This document shows, in pieces, positions 16,749-25,787 of a stretch of 64,000 bases of DNA. Both the position numbers and the translations under genes were made by a program. The notes below the pieces were generated by a model. That model worked only from the letters and a program-made list of their open reading frames with translations. It was not told where the DNA came from and did not search any database. The number at the start of each line of letters is the position of its first letter. Position 1 is the stretch's first letter. Origin of the DNA: Enterococcus_E cecorum_C (GTDB lineage Bacteria > Bacillota > Bacilli > Lactobacillales > Enterococcaceae); contig NZ_JBQKFH010000006.1 of NCBI RefSeq assembly GCF_052119425.1, forward strand, positions 15,249 to 79,248, in the 5' to 3' direction.

Positions 16749-17467
16749 TAATTTTCACTCTCTTCTAACTTAATTAAATCTCTAGGACGAATCACACCCG
16801 TAATTGGTAATTCTTCCTTTCCTTTTGCACTTACAAAAATCACTTCTAATTGTGGATATTGATGAAAAATTTTTAACACATCAGCTACCAAAGTTTGTTC
16901 ACCCACAAATTGATAATTGGCTTTTTTTCCTTCAATTGTTAGGATATCTTTCGCTTTTAATTGCTCGATAGGCGTATCATTGGCTTCAGTGAGATACTGA
17001 CTAAACCAATAGCCCAACATTCTTAATGTAATCACCCCAACGAATTTCCCTTGATTGTGTAACGGAAATTGCGAATATTTTTTATGGCTTGCAATTTTTA
17101 ATAGTTCTAACAAAGGCGTCCCTTGTTCAAAAGACACAACCTTCTTACAAAAGACATCGCCCACTTTTTTGGGATGATAGAGCTGTTTTTCAATAGTCAA
17201 AATCCGATCGACAATCCACTGATTCGGCTGGGCAATAATAAAATCCGGGGCGATGCTTTCATGTACAATCGCATTTCTTAACTGCGCAATCTGAATTAGA
17301 TCATCCTCATATTTAGCAATCGTGGCATCACCATTTGCACGAGCCTTACGCACCAAATTGGTAAAACCGATTGACTTATCAAGTTTGAAACTATTTTGTA
17401 AATATTTTTCTATCCGATTAAAACTTGACAAAAAGATTTCAGCCGCTTCCAAATCATTCCCCCCCAT
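16748..17467 (-). CDS. CBS-domain protein of unknown function
   Basis: Cytoplasmic protein with a helical N-terminal part (about 1-95) and two CBS motifs (about 100-160 and 165-235) ending TGVIRPRDLIKLEESEN. CBS pairs usually bind adenine nucleotides and regulate a partner. The ATG at 17467 has no clear SD; a TTG at 17455 (codon 5) has GGGGGG six bases upstream and may be the real start. It sits upstream of lspA with a one-base overlap. The partner or ligand is not evident. Confidence 0.75.
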   Translation of the reverse strand: MGGNDLEAAEIFLSSFNRIEKYLQNSFKLDKSIGFTNLVRKARANGDATIAKYEDDLIQIAQLRNAIVHESIAPDFIIAQPNQWIVDRILTIEKQLYHPKKVGDVFCKKVVSFEQGTPLLELLKIASHKKYSQFPLHNQGKFVGVITLRMLGYWFSQYLTEANDTPIEQLKAKDILTIEGKKANYQFVGEQTLVADVLKIFHQYPQLEVIFVSAKGKEELPITGVIRPRDLIKLEESEN

Positions 17468-17518
17468 CTATGTCAACAAACTATATCATATCAAATATTG
17501 GCTTGGAAATAAATAGAA

Positions 17519-17550
17519 AGAGTGATTCAGTTATTACACCAAATCACTCT
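17519..17550 (-). terminator. Terminator after fhs
   Basis: AGAGTGATT (17519-17527) and AATCACTCT (17542-17550) are perfect inverted repeats; on the minus strand they are followed by TTCTATTTATTT. Confidence 0.75.
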
Positions 17551-17555
17551 AGTAA

Positions 17556-19226
17556 TTAAAATAAACCTATTGCATTGCCTTTTTCATCAACATCCATGTT
17601 TAAAGCTGCTGGTTTCTTAGGTAATCCCGGCATCGTCATTACATCACCTGTTAATGCCACAATAAAACCAGTGCCTAATTTAGGTACAAATTCGCGAATA
17701 TGAATTTCAAAGTCTTGCGGTGCACCCAATTTACTTGGATCATCTGAAAATGAATATTGGGTTTTTGCCATACAAACCGGCAATTTATCCCATCCTTCTT
17801 TTTTGAATGTAGCCAATTGATTTAAGGCTTTTTTCGAGAACGTTACTTGTTTTCCATGATAAATCTTTTGAACAATCGCTAAACATTTTTCTTCAATTGA
17901 TTGCTCATCTTGATAAAGTCTTTGATAGTTCGATGGCTGCATATCGATTGTATCAACAAGGACTTGCGCTAATGCACGGCCACCTTTACCACCATCGGCC
18001 CAAACACTAGCTCTTGCAATGTTAACATCCATTTCTTGACAAAGTTTTTCTAAAGTTTCAAATTCTTTTTGGGTATCCGTCACAAATTCATTGATGGCAA
18101 CGACAACTGGAATTTGATATTGTTGCATGTTTTGAATATGTTGTTTTAAATTCGCAAACCCCTTGATTACCGCATCAACATTTTCTTCAGTTAAAGCAGT
18201 TTTATCAAGACCGCCGTGCATCTTTAGTGCTCGAATTGTTGCGACAACTACAATCGCATCTGGTGCTTTGGATAAGTGGGGAACTTTGATATCTAAGAAT
18301 TTTTCTGCTCCTAAATCAGCACCAAATCCAGCTTCAGTTACGACATAATCAGCTAATTTTAACGCAGTTTGAGTTGCCAGAACACTATTACAGCCATGGG
18401 CAATATTTGCAAAAGGTCCACCATGAACAAACGCTGGGGTGCCTTCAATTGTTTGCACTAAATTCGGTTTTAAAGCATCTTTTAACAATAAAGTTAAGGC
18501 CCCTTCAACTTTTAAATCAGCCACAGTGACCGCTTTACGTTGATAAGTATAACCAATCACGATATTGGCAAGTCTTGTTTTTAAATCTTGTAAATCAGTT
18601 GCTAAACATAAAATAGCCATGATTTCACTTGCTACCGTGATATCAAATCCATCTTGGCGTGGCACACCTTGAACTGGACCACCTAGACCAACGACCACCT
18701 CACGTAAAGCACGATCATTTAAATCGACTGCTCGTTTCCAAATCACTCTTCTGCTATCAATATTCAACTCATTTCCTTGATGAATGTGATTATCAATAAA
18801 AGCTGAAAGAGCATTATTGGCAGTTGTAATGGCGTGCATATCACCTGTAAAATGTAAATTGATTTCCTCCATTGGTAACACTTGGGCATATCCACCACCT
18901 GCAGCCCCGCCTTTTACCCCCATCACAGGTCCTAAAGAAGGCTCACGCAAAGCAATCATCGCCTTTTTGCCAATCTGATTTAAACCATCTGCTAAACCAA
19001 TTGTTACAGTTGATTTGCCTTCACCAGCCGGCGTTGGATTAATTGCTGTTACTAAAATTAATTTTCCATCTTTATTTTGCTTTACTTTTTCAATGGTTTG
19101 ATAATCAATTTTCGCTTTATATTTCCCATAAAGTTCTAAATCATCAAAGGTTAAACCAATTCTTTCCGCAATTTCAACAATAGGTTTTAGTGTCGCAGCT
19201 TGAGCAATTTCGATATCAGTTTTCAC
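17556..19226 (-). CDS. fhs: Formate-tetrahydrofolate ligase
   Basis: Makes 10-formyl-tetrahydrofolate from formate, THF and ATP, supplying one-carbon units for purines and initiator tRNA formylation. The 556-residue protein has the ATP-binding loop INPTPAGEGKSTVTIGLADG and conserved blocks ALREPSLGPVMGVKGGAAGG and HGGPFANIAHGCNSV. Length is normal. It is a single-gene transcript with its own terminator. A -10 like TATAAT occurs about 35 bp upstream, but I see no convincing -35. Confidence 0.97.
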   Translation of the reverse strand: MKTDIEIAQAATLKPIVEIAERIGLTFDDLELYGKYKAKIDYQTIEKVKQNKDGKLILVTAINPTPAGEGKSTVTIGLADGLNQIGKKAMIALREPSLGPVMGVKGGAAGGGYAQVLPMEEINLHFTGDMHAITTANNALSAFIDNHIHQGNELNIDSRRVIWKRAVDLNDRALREVVVGLGGPVQGVPRQDGFDITVASEIMAILCLATDLQDLKTRLANIVIGYTYQRKAVTVADLKVEGALTLLLKDALKPNLVQTIEGTPAFVHGGPFANIAHGCNSVLATQTALKLADYVVTEAGFGADLGAEKFLDIKVPHLSKAPDAIVVVATIRALKMHGGLDKTALTEENVDAVIKGFANLKQHIQNMQQYQIPVVVAINEFVTDTQKEFETLEKLCQEMDVNIARASVWADGGKGGRALAQVLVDTIDMQPSNYQRLYQDEQSIEEKCLAIVQKIYHGKQVTFSKKALNQLATFKKEGWDKLPVCMAKTQYSFSDDPSKLGAPQDFEIHIREFVPKLGTGFIVALTGDVMTMPGLPKKPAALNMDVDEKGNAIGLF

Positions 19227-19340
19227 TTTATTTCTCCTTTAAAAATATTTTCATGAATATTATAGACGATTTTATGAAAAATATCAGCAAATAAATTGAA
19301 CAAAACAAATAATTTTTGTTAAAACGTTCGGATTTATATC

Positions 19341-19383
19341 AAAAAAAGATGACAGCTTAAGTTTAATCCCCATCAGCTGTCAT
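19341..19383 (-). terminator. Terminator overlapping the ebsA stop
   Basis: ATGACAGCT (19349-19357) pairs with AGCTGTCAT (19375-19383); seven T follow on the minus strand. The stem includes the last codons of the ebsA-like gene. Confidence 0.75.
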
Positions 19384-19761
19384 TACCTCAGTATTTAATT
19401 GTTTTAATAGCTTTTGTTGATTTTTAACTGAAATTTGACATTCAAATGTGCCAAAATCACCTTTTAAAACCACTTTACGCTGATTGATTTGACAATTAGA
19501 AATAGCAGATAAGTCGATTTCTTTTCTCTTCCAAATACGTGCATAATAGATAGTTAGCTTGTTTGTATCAATAATCATGTAACGATGAAAACCAGAAAAG
19601 AATAAAATGATTCCTAGTCCCATGACAAGATTACTCGTTAAATAAGGCGCTGTGTTTTCTAGCGCTAATATCAAGCCATAAAATATTATTCCCAAGGCTA
19701 CAGACCAAAAAATAATCATTTGTGACAGTTCTGGTTGCCAAAAAATCTTTTGTTTCTTCAT
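19363..19761 (-). CDS. ebsA: EbsA-family membrane protein
   Basis: Small membrane protein of 132 residues with two N-terminal hydrophobic segments (about 15-35 and 42-60) and a soluble C-terminal part. It resembles EbsA of enterococci, named for a role in expression or display of pheromone-induced binding substance; its biochemical role is not settled. The gene is divergent from an RNase HI-like gene, separated by 66 bp, an arrangement I associate with enterococci. The family call is from recognition of the sequence style and context, not from a strong motif. Confidence 0.7.
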   Translation of the reverse strand: MKKQKIFWQPELSQMIIFWSVALGIIFYGLILALENTAPYLTSNLVMGLGIILFFSGFHRYMIIDTNKLTIYYARIWKRKEIDLSAISNCQINQRKVVLKGDFGTFECQISVKNQQKLLKQLNTEVMTADGD

Positions 19762-19827
19762 TGATTCTTCCTTATTTTTCCTTTAAAATTTATAGTACTT
19801 CATTTTAATTAGAAACGAGCGATAAAT

Positions 19828-20241
19828 ATGTTAAAAGTATATGTTGATGCTGCAAGTAAACCACAAACGCCTTATGGTGGAATTGGGATTGTCCTAAGTG
19901 AAAAAGAATTCTATCAACAAATTGCCATCCCTATCCAAGGCGACTTTGACAATCATGAATTAGAATTCCAAGCAGTCCTTTACGCGCTAGAAGAATGTTG
20001 CAAACATCACTTTCAAGATAAATTTATCAATATTTACTCAGATAGTAAAATTGTAGTCCAAACTTTAGAAAAAAACTACACGCGTAATGAAAAATTTAGT
20101 AAATATTTAACACTCATTAACGAAAAACTGACAACCTTCCAATTTGTCTTTTTTCATTGGATTAGCGATAGTCAAAATAAAGGCGCGGACAATCTTGCGC
20201 GCCAAGGCTTAAAAAAAGCACTAAAGAATCGGCGAAAGTAA
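19828..20241 (+). CDS. RNase HI-like protein
   Basis: A 137-residue ribonuclease H fold protein that would act on RNA-DNA hybrids. It begins LKVYVDAASKPQTPYGGIG, providing the first catalytic Asp; HELEFQAVLYALEE supplies the Glu and NIYSDSKIVVQ the next Asp, with a last Asp in NKGADNLAR. All four positions of the DEDD set appear filled. It is shorter than classical RnhA and of the type fused or paired with other genes in Firmicutes. Its 3' end overlaps the convergent cardiolipin synthase gene by 21 bp. Confidence 0.85.
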   Translation: MLKVYVDAASKPQTPYGGIGIVLSEKEFYQQIAIPIQGDFDNHELEFQAVLYALEECCKHHFQDKFINIYSDSKIVVQTLEKNYTRNEKFSKYLTLINEKLTTFQFVFFHWISDSQNKGADNLARQGLKKALKNRRK

Positions 20242-21684
20242 ACGAGAAAAACTCTGCTTAAATCGTAACCAATAGGATTGATCAGCTATCATTTCATTCG
20301 TTAATAAGATACAGCGCGTCATATCATCTTCAAAATGGCCAGCCAAAGTGTCAACCACTTCCCGATTATAAACAAAAGCACTGACTTCAAAATTTAAAGA
20401 ATAAGAGCGAATATCCTGGTTCGTTGTACCGAAGCTCGCAATCGTATCATCCATAATAACCGTCTTAGCATGAATAAAACCTTCTTGATATAAATAGACT
20501 TTAACGCCTCTTTTGGTTAGATAATTAGCATAATATTGCGTTGCCCGATAAATAAATGGATGATCAGGCATGCTTGGAATCATAATCCGGACATCAATTC
20601 CTGATCTTACAGCAATCAATAAAGCATTAATCATCGTATCGTCCGGAATCAAGTATGGGGACTGCAGCCAAACACGTTTTTCAGCCGCTAAAATCATCTT
20701 AATAAAACCACCATGTAAGATTTCCTCAAAGTTTTCTGGACCATCTGCCACGATTTGCATACTGATATTGCGTTTTGAATCATAAGTCGGCAACTGGAAA
20801 TACTCATCTACATAATCCATTTTATTGGCCTTTTTAATGGCTGAAGCATTCCAATCTCGAATAAATATTTCTTGTAAAGTAAAAACAGCTGTGCCGAAAA
20901 TTCTGCCATGGGTATCACGCCATGGTCCAAATTTTTTACTCTTACCTAGGTATTGATCACCAACATTGAAACCACCCGTCCAGCCAATCACACTATCAAT
21001 AACCACAATTTTGCGGTGTAAGTGATAATTTAAACGCGTTTTTTTAATTAAGTTGCGCGAAGTGATAAATGGAACCACTTGGCCACCTGCATCAATTAAT
21101 GGCTTGAAAAAACGCATATTTACATTGCCACCCCAAGGATCAAAAATCAAGCGTACCTCAATCCCCTCTTTGGCCTTTGAAACCAATAAGTCTCTTAATT
21201 GGGTACCTATCTGATCTTTAAAAATGGCGTAATACTCAATATGAATATGGTGTTTCGCTTGCCTGATATCTTTAAATAAGTATTCAAACTTAGTAGAACC
21301 ATCCGTATAGAATTCGATATCATTTCCTTTTGAAAGTGGTGATTCCTCTGTATTTCGAAAATAGTTTTTTAAAAGATTAGATTCAGGGGTTTTAACCGTT
21401 TGATGATATTGTAAATTATATTCCTGAATGGAACGATTAATTTCTGTAATTCTGCCTTGATATTTTTCCGTGTACTTATAAACAATCTCCCCATCAATTC
21501 CCCGGCCGCAAAACAAATAAAGTAAGAATCCAAATCCTGGAATAAATACTAAAGTCATCATCCAAGCAAAGATACTAGCAATGGAACGCGGCTTTCTGAA
21601 AATGGTAATAAAGGCCCCAATTGTATTAATCGTAATAAAAAACACCAAAACTTGATAAAGAATATCAAACTCTTTGGCAAACAT
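20221..21684 (-). CDS. cls: Cardiolipin synthase
   Basis: Phospholipase D superfamily enzyme that condenses two phosphatidylglycerols into cardiolipin in the membrane. The 487-residue protein has two N-terminal membrane segments, then HKD motifs HLHRKIVVIDS (near 220) and FIHAKTVIMDD (near 405), each followed by a glycine/asparagine turn (GWTGGFN, SFGTTN). Length is normal. It is downstream of the CDF transporter by 11 bp on the same strand, so probably cotranscribed. No separate terminator is visible; its stop lies inside the end of the convergent RNase HI-like gene. Confidence 0.95.
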   Translation of the reverse strand: MFAKEFDILYQVLVFFITINTIGAFITIFRKPRSIASIFAWMMTLVFIPGFGFLLYLFCGRGIDGEIVYKYTEKYQGRITEINRSIQEYNLQYHQTVKTPESNLLKNYFRNTEESPLSKGNDIEFYTDGSTKFEYLFKDIRQAKHHIHIEYYAIFKDQIGTQLRDLLVSKAKEGIEVRLIFDPWGGNVNMRFFKPLIDAGGQVVPFITSRNLIKKTRLNYHLHRKIVVIDSVIGWTGGFNVGDQYLGKSKKFGPWRDTHGRIFGTAVFTLQEIFIRDWNASAIKKANKMDYVDEYFQLPTYDSKRNISMQIVADGPENFEEILHGGFIKMILAAEKRVWLQSPYLIPDDTMINALLIAVRSGIDVRIMIPSMPDHPFIYRATQYYANYLTKRGVKVYLYQEGFIHAKTVIMDDTIASFGTTNQDIRSYSLNFEVSAFVYNREVVDTLAGHFEDDMTRCILLTNEMIADQSYWLRFKQSFSRLLSPIL

Positions 21685-21695
21685 TTTCTGCCTCC

Positions 21696-22829
21696 TTAAA
21701 GTAAATAATTATGGTCAAAAATGATTTCTACTTGATGATTTGGAAATTCACGATTTAGTTTTTGGGTAAGTATCGCTGCTAAAAACTCATCTGTAAAAGG
21801 AAAATTTAGAGGAATCACTAAATCAAAACAAATCCGATCTTTTTCCAAGCGTAGGTCGTGCATTTTCAGTTGCCCATCAATCTCAGCTAATTCATTTTTA
21901 ATCAGTTGTCGTAAACGAATATGGGTTTGATTATCAATTGGCACTGGATCGAGATGACAAACGAGTTCCACATCTAACTCATCTTTAAATGTACGCTCAA
22001 TGCCATCAATAATATCATGTGCTTGATTCAAAGATAATTTTTCATCTACCTCTATATGAACAGAAGCAAAACGATTTTTAGGCCCGTAAGAATGAACGAG
22101 TAAATCGTGAAACCCTACAATATCCTCACATGATTGCAAACACTGCTCCATTTTTTCGATTTCTTCTTGTTTTGGTCGACTCCCCAACAACACATCCATA
22201 AATTCCGTAATCATTTGGTAGCCAGAATAAAGAATATAAATGGCTAAAGCAAAACCAAAATAACCATCTATCCGCCAAGAAGTTACCCATTGAACAGCTG
22301 CTGAGATTAACACTATCAAGGTCGTATAAACATCATTTAAACTATCTTGACTGGTTACCATTAATGCATTGGACTTAATCATTTTTCCAAAATAACGGTA
22401 CATCAATACTTGCAGGATTTTAATCACTATGGAAAGCACTAAAACAAAAAAAACAATCGGTGATAGCTTAATAGCGACCGGATGAATGATTTTTTGGACT
22501 GAACTTTCCAAAAACTTAAAGCCTACAAATAAAACTAATATCGAAACAATCAAACCACTCACATATTCAAAACGTTCATGCCCATATGGATGCTCTTTAT
22601 CTGCCGGTTTGCCAGCTATTTTAAAACCAACTAAAGTTAATAGAGAAGAAATAGTATCCGATAAACTATTAATTGCATCTGCCATAATAGAAACCGAATG
22701 CGCAAAAACCCCTATCAAAAACTTTCCGATAAAAAGGACAAAATTACTGATTAAACCTAAAATACCAGCTAATATTCCAATTTGATTGCGGTTGTATTTT
22801 TGTCCAATATTTTCACACAGTTTCATCAT
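21696..22829 (-). CDS. Cation diffusion facilitator family transporter
   Basis: Metal-proton antiporter of the CDF family, likely exporting a divalent cation such as zinc or manganese. The 377-residue protein has six predicted membrane segments, metal-site motifs SIMADAINSLSDT (about 47-60) and SQDSLNDVYTT (about 158-170), and the GHERFEYV block typical of the family. A C-terminal cytoplasmic domain of about 170 residues follows. It lies 4 bp after the MFS gene and 11 bp before cls. Selectivity cannot be assigned from motif alone, although the DD/ND-type sites are compatible with manganese. Confidence 0.9.
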   Translation of the reverse strand: MMKLCENIGQKYNRNQIGILAGILGLISNFVLFIGKFLIGVFAHSVSIMADAINSLSDTISSLLTLVGFKIAGKPADKEHPYGHERFEYVSGLIVSILVLFVGFKFLESSVQKIIHPVAIKLSPIVFFVLVLSIVIKILQVLMYRYFGKMIKSNALMVTSQDSLNDVYTTLIVLISAAVQWVTSWRIDGYFGFALAIYILYSGYQMITEFMDVLLGSRPKQEEIEKMEQCLQSCEDIVGFHDLLVHSYGPKNRFASVHIEVDEKLSLNQAHDIIDGIERTFKDELDVELVCHLDPVPIDNQTHIRLRQLIKNELAEIDGQLKMHDLRLEKDRICFDLVIPLNFPFTDEFLAAILTQKLNREFPNHQVEIIFDHNYLL

Positions 22830-22833
22830 ATGC

Positions 22834-24006
22834 CTACTCTCTACTTTGTGATTTACGAATAAATAAAGATAAAATACCAGTAATTAATAATATGCTAGCA
22901 GAAATATAATATGGAAAATGTTGGTTTATATCAAATAACGCACCAGAAGCTACAGGACCGATAGTATTCCCAAAACTTGTAAATGTCGAATTTAAGCCAT
23001 TAATCGTTCCTTGATTTTCACCAGCGATTTTTGATAGATAAGTCGTCACTGCAGGTCTGAATAAATCAAATGCTAAAAAGACCACAAAAGTCGCGATAAC
23101 AAATATGGTTGAGTTTTTTGTAAAAGCAATGATAAAAATAAAAATTGCACTTACAAAAAAGGTAATTTGAATTAAACCAATCTCTGAAATTTTTCGAATA
23201 ATATGATCAAATAAAAATAATTGGAAAAATAATGCGAGAATGCCACTTACTGTAATTATAACAGCAATTTGCGCAGGATTAAAGCCAAAAATAATCGTTG
23301 TCATAATTGTATAAATACTTTCAAAAGCTTGTAAGCCAAAGGAGGAAATAAATATAATGATAAAAATAAATAAAACTCCTGGCTTAGTGAGAAACTCTCG
23401 CACAATTTCTTTAGCATTTGTATTTTGAGAAGACTTTTTGAATTGAATATCATGCTGTGGTTCAATCAAAATACTTTGTGTTAAAAGACAGCCAATAATT
23501 GCAATAATCCCCGCCGCAAAGAATGGCACACGATGACCCAGACTTGCTAGCACCCCACCAATTCCGGGACCAATAATAAATCCGCCACTGATTGCCGCAG
23601 AAACATACCCCATCGCTTTAGGTCGTTGCTCAATCGTTGTCATATCAGCAACAAATGCAGTAACCGCAGGCATTAGTAAAGCCGCAGCCACACCGCCTAG
23701 ACCACGGGATAGATAAAAAATGTATTTATCATTGGCAAATCCAAAAATAAATTCTGAAATGGCAAATAACAACATACCTAGTACAATCATCTTTTTACGA
23801 CCAAGCTTGTCAGATAAATAGCCCATAATCGGTGATGCAAGCAATTGAGTGATTGAAAATACAGACAACATCATGCCCATAATTGCCCCATTAAAATGCA
23901 TATCCTCCATCAATAAAGGCATCACTGGAATAACTAATCCTACCCCAGTAAAAATAAAAAATAAATTACTAATTGCAATAATCAACATTACATTCTTTTT
24001 ATTCAA
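22834..24006 (-). CDS. MFS transporter, drug/proton antiporter-like (DHA1)
   Basis: A 390-residue major facilitator protein with hydrophobic segments throughout. Motif A, GYLSDKLGRKKMIVLG, lies after the second segment, and an ALLMPAVTAFVADMTT block plus GFIIGPGIGG resemble motif C of proton-coupled drug antiporters, as in TetA/NorA-like pumps. It is first in a run with the CDF gene and cls. The GntR gene lies upstream, but a terminator separates them. Substrate unknown. Confidence 0.85.
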   Translation of the reverse strand: MNKKNVMLIIAISNLFFIFTGVGLVIPVMPLLMEDMHFNGAIMGMMLSVFSITQLLASPIMGYLSDKLGRKKMIVLGMLLFAISEFIFGFANDKYIFYLSRGLGGVAAALLMPAVTAFVADMTTIEQRPKAMGYVSAAISGGFIIGPGIGGVLASLGHRVPFFAAGIIAIIGCLLTQSILIEPQHDIQFKKSSQNTNAKEIVREFLTKPGVLFIFIIIFISSFGLQAFESIYTIMTTIIFGFNPAQIAVIITVSGILALFFQLFLFDHIIRKISEIGLIQITFFVSAIFIFIIAFTKNSTIFVIATFVVFLAFDLFRPAVTTYLSKIAGENQGTINGLNSTFTSFGNTIGPVASGALFDINQHFPYYISASILLITGILSLFIRKSQSRE

Positions 24007-24082
24007 CTAATCATCTCCCTACGCTATATTCTCTTATATATTACTAAATGACAGAAATATTGAACAGTAAAAACAAAAAAAG

Positions 24083-24122
24083 AAATAGCTGATTCACGAA
24101 AATCCATTGTGAACAGCTATTA
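24083..24122 (-). terminator. Terminator after the gntR gene
   Basis: On the minus strand AATAGCTGTTCAC pairs with GTGAATCAGCTATT (one mismatch), followed by TCTTTTTTTG. Confidence 0.75.
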
Positions 24123-24845
24123 TTCAATGACATGATTAGAAATTAATTGTCCTTTATCATATCGATATCTTAATTGTGAAAATTCAAAAGGTCGTCCATC
24201 TTTTAAACTTACGACCTGTTCGACTTCTAATACGGGATCAGCCTCTTGACAATCTAAAAAATCATGATCATATTGGTCAGAACGATCGGCTTTTATTTTA
24301 CGTAAGGCAGAACCAATCTTAAGTGATAAAGAATTCGAAATATAATCATATAACGATTGCTCAACCACTGATTGATCTAGGTTTTTAACTATATTTACCG
24401 GCATAATAATGTATTCTAATCTAAAAGGTTGTGCATTCAAATATCTTAATCTAATAATGTCATAGACGCGGCTCCCCTCAGGCAATTCTAATTTTTCACA
24501 CTCATCCTCATCGGCTTGCCTGACATGAAAAGAAATAACCTTACTATTAATATCCATAATGTCTTTAAACTTAGCCGTTAATCCGATGCATTCATTAATA
24601 TTAGATTGCATAATGGAAGATTGTTTATTTTCAGTCTTAACAAAAGTCCCATTCCCTTTTTTTACATAAACATAGCCATCCGTAATTAATATTTGAATAG
24701 CTTTTTGAATCGTTAAACGACTTGTTTGATAAGAAGAGGCTAATTCAACTTGCTTTGGAAGAGGATCACCAGGCATGAACTCACCATCTTCAATTCGACT
24801 GATTAAATCCTCAGCTACCTCATGATAGTAACCTGATCTAGACAT
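24120..24845 (-). CDS. GntR/HutC-family transcriptional regulator
   Basis: A 241-residue regulator with an N-terminal winged helix (about 8-72, ELASSYQTSRLTIQKAIQIL) and a C-terminal UTRA ligand domain (about 90-238, including PFRLEYIIMP and VEQVVSLKDGRPFEFSQLRY). HutC members usually sense sugar phosphates or amino-acid derivatives. The start ATG 24845 follows a GGAGGG-like SD. Two tandem 20-bp repeats lie 80-120 bp upstream with GT...AC ends, a plausible autoregulatory operator. The effector and target genes are not evident. Confidence 0.88.
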   Translation of the reverse strand: MSRSGYYHEVAEDLISRIEDGEFMPGDPLPKQVELASSYQTSRLTIQKAIQILITDGYVYVKKGNGTFVKTENKQSSIMQSNINECIGLTAKFKDIMDINSKVISFHVRQADEDECEKLELPEGSRVYDIIRLRYLNAQPFRLEYIIMPVNIVKNLDQSVVEQSLYDYISNSLSLKIGSALRKIKADRSDQYDHDFLDCQEADPVLEVEQVVSLKDGRPFEFSQLRYRYDKGQLISNHVIE

Positions 24846-24928
24846 CCTACTGATCCCTCCTTTACAAAAATCAAGTAGTAAATATGATGTCTTTCAAGAA
24901 AGCACAAAGCGTCCAATAAACAACATCC

Positions 24929-24967
24929 GTAACTTTATAGGTAAACATGTAACTTTATAGGTAAACA
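24929..24967. repeat. Tandem 20-bp direct repeat upstream of gntR
   Basis: GTAACTTTATAGGTAAACA occurs twice, 20 bp apart (24929 and 24949), almost two helical turns. Each copy has GT and AC ends around TATA, in keeping with the GT-N-AC pattern of GntR sites. The repeats lie between a TATAAT-like -10 (25006-25011, minus strand) and the gntR start. Confidence 0.6.
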
Positions 24968-25107
24968 ATATTAAAAGAACATCAAAACATTCACTCTTCG
25001 ATATCATTATACTAAATTAAGCATAAAAATCTAGCAAAAAATACTAAAAAATAAACCAGCACTCCATAAATATGACATGAAGTTAGTTTTGTATAGATAG
25101 CTTTTTG

Positions 25108-25581
25108 TTATGATTTCAAAAATTTTTTCAAGCTTTCATCCGATGTATCGTAAGTAAGAAAAGTTGTTAATTGATTACTACTTTGGTCAAATTTCACAAC
25201 AAAATACTTTTCTTCATTTTCCATCGGCCCAAAAATAATAAAAACAACATTATCATCTAATACTTTCAGTTGAATGTTCCCTTGTTTAAATAGTTGTCGA
25301 AAGGAACGGACTAAAGTAAATTTTTGTTCCGCCTTTTCTACTGCTTTACTTAAAGAATCCCCTTGATCCATATAATTTTTTATTAGTTGAACTTTAACTA
25401 CCATGAATAAACGATATTTTCTTGCAACTGGATTTCCCACTTTTTCTTCTACACTCTGAATATATCCTTTCTGTTCCCAATATCGCAACTGTCTTGGTGA
25501 AAGGTCGCACATTTTACTTAATTCACTAATTCCCACCAGTACATTATCATTCGCAAAAATTTGTTTCAGAAAATCACTCAT
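25108..25581 (-). CDS. MerR-like transcriptional regulator
   Basis: About 157 residues with a MerR-type helix-turn-helix at the N-terminus (VLVGISELSKMCDLSPRQLR, then YWEQKGYI). The C-terminal part is short and not a known sensor fold that I recognise. The start ATG 25581 follows GGAGG; the open frame extends four codons further to a TTG. It is divergent from a multidrug MFS gene, a common arrangement in which the regulator controls the pump. The intergenic region has a 17-bp palindrome over the pump -35 and an A/T-rich 16-bp palindrome (25611-25626) in its own leader. Confidence 0.8.
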   Translation of the reverse strand: MSDFLKQIFANDNVLVGISELSKMCDLSPRQLRYWEQKGYIQSVEEKVGNPVARKYRLFMVVKVQLIKNYMDQGDSLSKAVEKAEQKFTLVRSFRQLFKQGNIQLKVLDDNVVFIIFGPMENEEKYFVVKFDQSSNQLTTFLTYDTSDESLKKFLKS

Positions 25582-25704
25582 TTTTTCCTCCAATTATAAT
25601 CAAAAAATATATTATTTTAAAATAATGATTTATAAATTTGATTTTACATTATATTTTCTTAATCTTTTTCCTCTCAACTAATATTTTAGAAACTGCAACA
25701 TAAA

Positions 25705-25744
25705 TGTCAAGTTAGTTGACAATTTTTCGAATTCAGAATATATT
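25705..25744 (+). promoter_or_regulatory. Promoter of the multidrug MFS gene with overlapping palindrome
   Basis: A near-consensus promoter, TTGACA (25716-25721), 17 bp, TATATT (25739-25744). The -35 is the right half of the perfect inverted repeat TGTCAA-gttag-TTGACA (25705-25721), a likely operator. Confidence 0.75.
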
Positions 25745-25787
25745 AATTTTTGTCATTTTGAAAATTTCAAGAAAGTGAGTGAATTTC

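Noticed and set aside
25611..25626. ATTATTTTAAAATAAT palindrome in the MerR-like gene leader
   Set aside because: Pure A/T palindromes arise easily in this low-GC sequence; kept only as a side remark in the gene entry.
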